A stretch of DNA of 64,000 nucleotides from Bradyrhizobium rifense. Lineage in GTDB: Bacteria > Pseudomonadota > Alphaproteobacteria > Rhizobiales > Xanthobacteraceae. This document shows, in pieces, positions 58,494-64,000 of the stretch. Position 1 is the first letter of the stretch. Each line of letters opens with the position of its first letter. The stretch is taken from assembly GCF_008123425.1 (NCBI RefSeq), contig NZ_VSSS01000080.1:23117-87116 (forward strand), given 5' to 3'. Position numbers and translations under genes: made by a program. Under the pieces are notes generated by a model. That model had not been told where the DNA came from. It did no database searches and saw only the letters and a list, made by a program, of their open reading frames with translations.

Positions 58494-60470
58494 ATGTCCG
58501 CGACAAAGATCATTTGGCATCAGGTCATCCTGGTCTGTCTGGTCGTGCTCGCCTTCCTGTGGGCGGCGACCGAATGGACGGCTTGGCGGCTTGCCTTCCA
58601 GCCGCAGCTTGGACCCGCCTGGTTCAGCCTCGGGGGTTGGCCGATCTATCAGCCGGCTGCCTTCTTCGCCTGGTGGTTCAAATTCGATGCTTACGCGCCT
58701 GTGATCTTCCTTGAGGGCGGCGCCATCGCCGCAAGCGGCGGAATTGCGGCAATCGCGCTGGCAATGATGCTCTCGGTGCTCCGGGCCCATGAGGCGAGGG
58801 ACGTCACCACCTACGGCTCAGCGCGCTGGGCCGATTCGCGCGAGGTCAGGCGCGCAGGGCTGTTGGGGCCTAATGGCGTCGTGCTCGGACGTTTTGAGGG
58901 GCGTTATCTACGGCATGACGGACCGGAGCATGTGCTCTGCTTTGCTCCGACGCGCTCTGGCAAGGGCGTGGGCCTTGTCATCCCGACTCTTCTGACCTGG
59001 CCGGCCTCCACGATTGTTCATGACATCAAGGGCGAGAACTTCCAGTTGACTTCCGGCTGGCGCGCGCGATTTGGGCCAGTGCTCTTATTCGACCCGACCA
59101 ATCCGGCCAGCGCTGCCTACAACCCGCTTCTCGAGATCCGTCGTGGTGATTGCGAGGTGCGAGATGCCCAAAATATCGCCGACATCCTTGTCGACCCGGA
59201 AGGGGCACTCGAACGCCGTAACCACTGGGAAAAGACCAGCCACTCTCTCCTGGTCGGCGCAATCCTGCATGTCCTGTACGCCGAGGCCGACAAGACCCTC
59301 GCGGGCGTCGCCAATTTCCTGTCCGATCCCTCCCGCCCGATCGACGCTACGCTCAACGCAATGCTCGCAACCCCGCATCTTGGAGGCAGCGTTCATCCCG
59401 TTGTCGCTTCGGCCGCGCGCGAGCTTCTCAACAAGAGCGAGAACGAGCGCTCCGGTGTGCTCTCAACCGCGATGAGCTTCCTGGGGCTCTATCGCGATCC
59501 GGTGGTTGCCAAGATCACCGCGCGAAGCGATTGGCGCATCCGCGATCTTGTCGACGGTGCCGAGCCCGTCTCGCTCTATCTCGTGGTGCCTCCATCCGAC
59601 ATCGTTCGCACCAAACCCTTGATGCGGCTCATCCTCAACCAGATCGGGCGGCGGTTGACCGAAAGCCTGGATCCAGACCGGCGCCGGCGAAAACTCCTTC
59701 TGATGCTCGATGAGTTTGCAGCACTCGGCCGGCTCGACTTCTTCGAGAGCCAGCTCGCCTTCATGGCAGGCTACGGCATCCGCAGCTTTCTGATCACCCA
59801 GAGCCTCAATCAGCTCGAACGCGCCTATGGGCCGAACCATGCCATCCTCGACAATTGCCACGTCCGGATCGCCTTCTCGACCAATGATGAGCGTACCGCC
59901 AAGCGCGTATCCGACGCGCTCGGAACCGCGACCGAGTTGCGCGCCATGAAGAACTATGCCGGGCACCGTTTAAGCCCCTGGCTTGGACATCTCATGGTGA
60001 GCCGTCAGGAGACCTCCCGGCCGCTGCTGACGCCAGGCGAGGTCATGCAACTTTCGCCGAAAGACGCAGTGGTGATGATTTCCGGGGTGCACCCGGTCCG
60101 CGCCACCAAAGTCCGCTACTATGAGGATCCGCAGTTCCAGCGACGTGTGTTGAAGCCGCCCCGCTTCGAACCGCGTACCTTGTCCGCAGGACCGGATGAC
60201 TGGTCGGCCGGCGCTCCAATTCCGCCATCAGTCGAGCTGCTGACCAGACGCAAGCGCAGGAGTGATGAGGCGAACGGTGGTTTGCGTCGCGAGCCGGAAT
60301 TGCCGAAACATGAGGAGATCGAGGTCAAGGCGCCGCTCGGCGAACACGAGTTCGACGCCGACCTCGATGAGGGTGATGCCGATGCCGTCCAGGCACAAGC
60401 TCTAAGCCGCTCGATGCAGGGCGTTGCGCGGACCGTCAGCCTCGACGCGGACGATGGGATGGACCTATGA
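58494..60470 (+). CDS. traG: TraG/VirD4 coupling protein
   Basis: 658 residues from ATG 58494 (MSATKIIWHQVILVCLVVLA). Two membrane helices at the N terminus (IILVCLVVLAFLWAATEWTA-type, and APVIFLEGGAIAASGGIAAI), then Walker A APTRSGKGVG (151-160) and Walker B LLMLDEFAALG with D406/E407, HDIKGENFQLTSGWR, LITQSLNQLERAYG. Delivers the relaxase-DNA complex to the mating pore. Complete. In related ICEs the trb genes follow; here only copG does. Confidence 0.95.
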   Translation: MSATKIIWHQVILVCLVVLAFLWAATEWTAWRLAFQPQLGPAWFSLGGWPIYQPAAFFAWWFKFDAYAPVIFLEGGAIAASGGIAAIALAMMLSVLRAHEARDVTTYGSARWADSREVRRAGLLGPNGVVLGRFEGRYLRHDGPEHVLCFAPTRSGKGVGLVIPTLLTWPASTIVHDIKGENFQLTSGWRARFGPVLLFDPTNPASAAYNPLLEIRRGDCEVRDAQNIADILVDPEGALERRNHWEKTSHSLLVGAILHVLYAEADKTLAGVANFLSDPSRPIDATLNAMLATPHLGGSVHPVVASAARELLNKSENERSGVLSTAMSFLGLYRDPVVAKITARSDWRIRDLVDGAEPVSLYLVVPPSDIVRTKPLMRLILNQIGRRLTESLDPDRRRRKLLLMLDEFAALGRLDFFESQLAFMAGYGIRSFLITQSLNQLERAYGPNHAILDNCHVRIAFSTNDERTAKRVSDALGTATELRAMKNYAGHRLSPWLGHLMVSRQETSRPLLTPGEVMQLSPKDAVVMISGVHPVRATKVRYYEDPQFQRRVLKPPRFEPRTLSAGPDDWSAGAPIPPSVELLTRRKRRSDEANGGLRREPELPKHEEIEVKAPLGEHEFDADLDEGDADAVQAQALSRSMQGVARTVSLDADDGMDL

Positions 60471-60480
60471 TCGGGGCAGC

Positions 60481-60903
60481 GTGAAAAAGATTCAGCTCAG
60501 TATCTATCTCGATCCGGAAACCTTCAAAACCCTCGAGGCCTTCGCACAACGCCGGGGTCAGCCCAAGTCCCTGGTCGCCGAGGCCGCGATTGCCGCCTTT
60601 CTTTCTCCCGATGATTCCGATCGGCGCGAGGCCGCGATCGCCAAGCGGCTGGACCGGGTCGCGCGCCTGCTTGAGCGTCTCGAGCGCAATGATGGCATCA
60701 CGCTTGAGACCATCGCGCTCTTCATCCGTTTCTGGCTGACCTCAACGCCGGCGCTCCCCGAACATTCGACGCCCGCCGCGCGCGCCAAGGGCGCGGAACG
60801 TTACGATCGCTTTGTTGAGGCGCTCGGACGGCGGCTTGCAAGCGGATCCACCGTCCTGAAAGAGGTGAGCATCGACATGCACGCCTCTGAGAAGCCCGAG
60901 TAA
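60481..60903 (+). CDS. CopG ribbon-helix-helix protein after traG
   Basis: 140 residues, GTG start 60481 (VKKIQLSIYLDPETFKTLEA), ten bases after traG. N-terminal ribbon-helix-helix (QLSIYLDPETFKTLEAFAQR, PKSLVAEAAIAAFL), then a helical C terminus (ALFIRFWLTSTPALPEHSTP, RFVEALGRRLASGS). In the family this gene sits between traG and trbB and may regulate the trb operon. Here the trb genes are absent. Confidence 0.85.
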   Translation: MKKIQLSIYLDPETFKTLEAFAQRRGQPKSLVAEAAIAAFLSPDDSDRREAAIAKRLDRVARLLERLERNDGITLETIALFIRFWLTSTPALPEHSTPAARAKGAERYDRFVEALGRRLASGSTVLKEVSIDMHASEKPE

Positions 60904-60910
60904 TCAGTGC

Positions 60911-60928
60911 GGGCGCCCCAATGCGCCC
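60911..60928 (+). terminator. Small hairpin after copG
   Basis: GGGCGC (60911-60916), loop CCCAAT, GCGCCC (60923-60928). Short, no T-run; possible end of the traG-copG transcript. Confidence 0.4.
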
Positions 60929-61291
60929 TGGCAGCCCCTGGCGATGGGTGCGGCGCTGAATCAGATAAGCAGACTGCAGGTCGGCAGTACGCCACGAAGC
61001 AACAAGCGATGGGCGCGTCACTCAAGGCGCCCGGCCCGCTGCAACAGACCGTTAGCTGCCCGCGAATGACACAGGCTTACAAATCCCGCTCTTCTTGAGA
61101 CCGCCTTGTCTTTCTTTGGCTACGCCAGACTACGACGCAGATGTCGGTGCGGTTGAAGTGACGTTCGGATTGGCCCTTGTGTCAAGTCCATCATCGCTGG
61201 GGGCGATACAGCCGTTTCGATTCCGAAATCGACGCCGCGCGGGCCGCGGTGCGCGGACAGGTCGCGGCCGCAAATTGGGAGTGAACAAGCA
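60929..61291. other. 360-bp gap where trb genes would start
   Basis: No gene. Nothing resembling trbB is encoded in any frame. Contains ACGCCAGACTACGA (61122-61135), repeated exactly at 63429-63442 on the far side of the CopG2/MFS pair. A possible ICE or insertion boundary. Confidence 0.5.
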
Positions 61292-61954
61292 GTGCAAGTC
61301 GATGGAGAGCTTGGAGGCCAGCCCAACTCGATTGTGAATCAAGCCGACAGCGATGCGCAGCCGAGCCCGAACGAAGGAGCGCGAACCAAAAAGGTTACCG
61401 TTCAGCTCTCCGAGAGCATGTTTCAGCGGCTTGAAGTTGCGACCGAACGCCCGGGGGTCGGCAAGAGCATGGTCGTCGAGACGGCGCTTGAACGATTCCT
61501 GAATCCTGCACCGCCCATCGAGGGGCGCGTTCATGAGGCTCTGGACCGGATAAGTGGCCAGATGGCCAGGCTCGAGCACGAGATCGCGATCATCGCCGAG
61601 ACCGTAGCCCTGCATGCGCGCTATCACCTCACCGTGACGCCGCCCATGCTGCCATCCGGGCAGCGGGAGGCGTGCCTGCTTGGGCAGCAGCGTTTCAAGG
61701 TATTGGCGGAGCAGGTCGAACGGCGGGTACGGCTCGGTCAGCCATTGATCCGGGAGACGATTGATCGGCTGGGCAAAGGCAGTCGACCGGGCGGTGAAGC
61801 TCTTGGCGGCGCGTCACAGCGCGCGGCAGAGCAACAGTCGAGTCAGGAAGGTCTGTCAGCAGTCGCGGCGGATGGAAACTCCGAGCCGAACGCTGCCGCC
61901 GTGGAGGGCGGCAGCGCTCCAAACTTTCGAAACCTGCCCAACTCCTTTTGTTAG
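61292..61954 (+). CDS. Second CopG-like ribbon-helix-helix protein
   Basis: 220 residues with a GTG start. KKVTVQLSESMFQRLEVATE and GKSMVVETALERFL form a ribbon-helix-helix. The following part (ALHARYHLTVTPPMLPSGQR, RFKVLAEQVERRVRLGQPLI) aligns with the C-terminal half of the CopG protein at 60481-60903, so the two are divergent paralogues. The last 60 residues are low-complexity Ser/Ala/Gly. May be a remodelled copy or the regulator of the MFS gene 17 bp downstream. Confidence 0.65.
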   Translation: MQVDGELGGQPNSIVNQADSDAQPSPNEGARTKKVTVQLSESMFQRLEVATERPGVGKSMVVETALERFLNPAPPIEGRVHEALDRISGQMARLEHEIAIIAETVALHARYHLTVTPPMLPSGQREACLLGQQRFKVLAEQVERRVRLGQPLIRETIDRLGKGSRPGGEALGGASQRAAEQQSSQEGLSAVAADGNSEPNAAAVEGGSAPNFRNLPNSFC

Positions 61955-61970
61955 GCCGGCCGCCACAAGC

Positions 61971-63347
61971 GTGCGGAAGGAGCTTGGGCCGCAAATATTG
62001 CCGGTGGCACGAGTTGAGCCAGTTCCTGTGTGGCGGCTGATCGCGTGCGTGTTTCTTCCCTTCGCGGCCGGGTACTACCTTTCGTACCTGTTCCGGACCA
62101 TCAATACACTCATTGCTGGCCGCCTCGCCTCTGATCTCGGGCTTGGCGCTGCCGATATCGGGCTGCTCACGTCAATCTATTTTCTGGTCGTTATGGCGGC
62201 CCAGATTCCGATCGGCATGTTGCTTGATCGCTTTGGGCCGCGCCGGGTCCAGAGCGTGCTCTTGGCTGTTGCTGCAGGGGGTGCCGCGCTCTTTGGGCTA
62301 TCGACGGGATTCCTGTCGCTTCTTTTTGCTCGCGCGATTGTCGGACTTGGGAGTGCAGCAGCCCTGATGTCCGGGCTGAAAATCATTGTCCTGTGGTTTC
62401 CAAGAGAACGAATGGCGCTGATCAATGGCTACATGATTATGCTGGGCTCATTGGGGGCCGTTACGGCAACGGCTCCTGCCGAGGTGCTGCTGGACTGGAT
62501 CGGATGGCGGGGTCTATTCGGCGTGCTGGCCGCCGCAAGCGCGCTTGCTGCCATTTTGATCTATCTCGTGGTTCCCGAACGAACCACTGGGCCACAGGGC
62601 ACCAGGACACCCGCCACTCTGAAAACCGTCTACTCGGATGCGCGGTTCTGGAGAATGGCGCCCTTATCGGCGACCTGCATCGGGTCCGCTTGGGCACTGC
62701 AATCCTTATGGGCGGCGCCCTGGCTTTCCGATGTGGAGCGGCTGGATCGAACGAGGCTCGTCAACGAATTGTTCGTGATGGCGGTCGCTCTGAGTCTCGG
62801 CGCTCTGGTCCTGGGCGTCCTTGCCAACTGGGTGCGCCGCCGGGCTAAGAAGAGCGAGGCTCTGTTTGGCTTGGTCGCGGCGATGTTGATTGTGGCGGAG
62901 CTTGTGCTGATCCTGCATCCGCCCTGGCCATCACTCCTGCCGTGGTGCGTGCTGTCGATGGCCGGATCAGCCACTGCTCTGACCTACGCCATCATAGCGG
63001 ATTATTTCCCGGCCGAGCTGGTTGCGCGCGCCAATGGCGGTCTGAATGTCCTGCAGTTTGGCTGGGCTTTCGTCGTGCAGTACGGGACGGGACTGATTCT
63101 GGAGCAATGGCCTCTGGAGGCGGGGCATTATCCTTTAACGGCCTATCAGACCGCGTTCGGTGTGAACGTTTTGCTGCAGGTGGCAGCGTTGGTCTGGTTC
63201 GCCGCCGTCCCCTGGCTCGAGCGCCGGAAACGGAAGGCCGGCGGTCCGGTCACACGTCAACCGGCGGGAGGCTGGAACTCGGTTGAGGTCGTTATTCCAC
63301 CAGCCGAGCTCGCCATCCTGGAGGCGGACGACCATGCGGAGTGGTGA
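61971..63347 (+). CDS. MFS transporter
   Basis: 458 residues with GTG start 61971 (VRKELGPQILPVARVEPVPV), 16 bases after the CopG-like gene. Twelve membrane helices are visible; the family signature between helices 2 and 3 is GMLLDRFGPRRVQS. Helix 4-6 has ARAIVGLGSAAALMSGLKII and GLFGVLAAASALAAILIYLV. Resembles nitrate/oxalate-type or sugar-phosphate-type MFS carriers (NNP-like) but the substrate cannot be read. No partner enzyme adjacent. Confidence 0.88.
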   Translation: MRKELGPQILPVARVEPVPVWRLIACVFLPFAAGYYLSYLFRTINTLIAGRLASDLGLGAADIGLLTSIYFLVVMAAQIPIGMLLDRFGPRRVQSVLLAVAAGGAALFGLSTGFLSLLFARAIVGLGSAAALMSGLKIIVLWFPRERMALINGYMIMLGSLGAVTATAPAEVLLDWIGWRGLFGVLAAASALAAILIYLVVPERTTGPQGTRTPATLKTVYSDARFWRMAPLSATCIGSAWALQSLWAAPWLSDVERLDRTRLVNELFVMAVALSLGALVLGVLANWVRRRAKKSEALFGLVAAMLIVAELVLILHPPWPSLLPWCVLSMAGSATALTYAIIADYFPAELVARANGGLNVLQFGWAFVVQYGTGLILEQWPLEAGHYPLTAYQTAFGVNVLLQVAALVWFAAVPWLERRKRKAGGPVTRQPAGGWNSVEVVIPPAELAILEADDHAEW

Positions 63348-63616
63348 AGCCAGCCTGTCGCCGGGCTGATGTCCCGGTTCATGATGTTCGGCGCGTCAGA
63401 AGCGATCGTCCCTAATCTTTCTTCTTCCACGCCAGACTACGATCCGTCTGCGCACCTCCGCACAGCCACCCTCAATGGAATGTTTATATGGGTGTAGGCG
63501 CTTTGCGGCGTCCGAATCATCTCTCGTGCATAAATCCTGCACGTTGGTCGCGATCCATACGAATTGGCTCAATCCTTTCGTGATAACTCCTCCCCAAATT
63601 GAGTGAAAGAGGATCG
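63348..63616. other. 270-bp intergenic region before etfB
   Basis: No gene or tRNA seen. Holds the second copy of ACGCCAGACTACGA (63429-63442) and the etfB leader with GAAAGAGGA as ribosome site. No attachment-site tRNA is evident. Confidence 0.5.
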
Positions 63617-64000
63617 ATGAAGGTCTTAGTGCCGGTAAAGCGGGTGGTCGATTACAACGTCAAGGTCCGCGTCAAGAGCGATGGATCGGGCGTTGAACTC
63701 GCCAACGTCAAGATGTCGATGAACCCGTTCGACGAAATCGCGGTCGAGGAAGCGCTGCGCCTGAAGGAAGCCGGCAAGGCCACCGAAGTCGTGGTGGTCT
63801 CCATCGGACCGGCGCAGGCGTCGGAGACGATCCGCACCGGTCTCGCCATGGGCGCCGATCGCGGCATCCTGGTGAAGGCCGACGGCATCGTCGAGCCGCT
63901 CGCGGTCGCCAAGATCCTGAAGAAGATCGCTGAAGAAGAGCAGCCCGGTCTGATCATTCTCGGCAAGCAGGCGATCGACGACGACAGCAATCAGACCGGC
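63617..64000 (+). CDS. etfB: Electron transfer flavoprotein beta subunit (5' part)
   Basis: First 128 codons; continues off the right edge. MKVLVPVKRVVDYNVKVRVK, VKMSMNPFDEIAVEEALRLK, EVVVVSIGPAQASETIRTGL, ADRGILVKAD and IILGKQAIDDDSNQTG are canonical EtfB blocks (AMP-binding region ending D-D-D-x-N-Q). Passes electrons from acyl-CoA and other dehydrogenases to the quinone pool with EtfA. A core chromosomal gene, so the chromosome has been re-entered by this point. Confidence 0.97.
   Translation, partial: MKVLVPVKRVVDYNVKVRVKSDGSGVELANVKMSMNPFDEIAVEEALRLKEAGKATEVVVVSIGPAQASETIRTGLAMGADRGILVKADGIVEPLAVAKILKKIAEEEQPGLIILGKQAIDDDSNQTG

Larger units (their letters stand above)
30741..60903. mobile_element. 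Conjugative-element segment of ICEMlSym type
   Basis: Gene order ardC, parB, strawberry-notch helicase, toprim, DUF2493, DUF736, qseC/qseM, fseA, rdfS, repA, DUF2840, traF, lytic transglycosylase, relaxase, traG, copG matches the backbone of alphaproteobacterial ICEs such as the Mesorhizobium symbiosis island. Outer ends are approximate: no integrase, no tRNA attachment site and no trb mating-pore genes are visible, and parA is absent. Interrupted by a RIT element and an IS110 relic. The true element may extend left and include the defence island. Confidence 0.75.

Noticed and set aside
1..64000. CRISPR array
   Set aside because: No regularly spaced 25-40 bp repeats with unique spacers; the iterons after repA are only three, contiguous and 23-24 bp apart.
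1..64000. tRNA or rRNA genes, including an ICE attachment tRNA
   Set aside because: No cloverleaf with a recognisable T-loop was found at either end of the ICE segment or elsewhere by eye; a tRNAscan run would settle it.

Overview
GC-rich, densely coding DNA from an alphaproteobacterium, most likely the Bradyrhizobium/Rhodopseudomonas/Afipia group. Pointers are the Ku plus two ATP-dependent ligases with accessory genes, a small heat-shock gene preceded by a ROSE-type RNA thermometer and an RpoH-like promoter, a DUF3606 protein, a DUF1236 relic, a dispersed 'GTTTTCGAGCGAAGTGG' type intergenic repeat, and the start of etfB at the right edge.

Layout. (1) 1-13.8 kb is a defence-like island: the C-terminal part of an SMC/SbcC-like ATPase, a 1667-residue SF1 helicase with a C-terminal Vsr-like nuclease domain, an AAA ATPase plus subtilisin pair that matches the ietAS anti-phage system, an unknown 357-residue protein and a HEPN-like protein. 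(2) 13.9-30.3 kb is a chromosomal-type DNA-repair and stress island: a yedK/HMCES gene split by an IS110 element just after its second codon, two Cys-rich proteins, ku, Nudix and phosphoesterase genes, two DNA ligases, Hsp20, small membrane proteins, a sensor kinase facing a frameshifted response regulator, and a secreted thermonuclease. (3) 30.7-60.9 kb is part of an integrative and conjugative element (ICE) of the ICEMlSym type: ardC, a large parB, a strawberry-notch helicase, toprim, DUF2493 and DUF736 genes, the regulators qseC/qseM/fseA, the excisionase-like rdfS, repA with iterons, DUF2840, traF, a lytic transglycosylase, the relaxase rlxS, traG and a CopG protein. (4) 61.0-64 kb holds a second CopG-like gene, an MFS transporter and etfB.

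How it works together. The ICE carries the regulatory, excision, relaxase and coupling-protein parts of a transfer system, but no trb mating-pore genes follow traG/copG, no integrase of its own is visible, and the parA expected after repA is missing. Its parB is cut by a 6.5-kb recombinase-in-trio (RIT/Tn554-like) element whose third recombinase is itself broken. The ICE therefore looks defective here, or dependent on functions outside the window. The fseA homologue is split into two frames at a UUU-C sequence; in ICEMlSymR7A the equivalent junction is crossed by programmed +1 frameshifting, so it may be regulation and not damage. A structured leader occurs before both ardC and parB, with at least one compensated base-pair change between the copies, and is the best candidate for an undescribed regulatory RNA.
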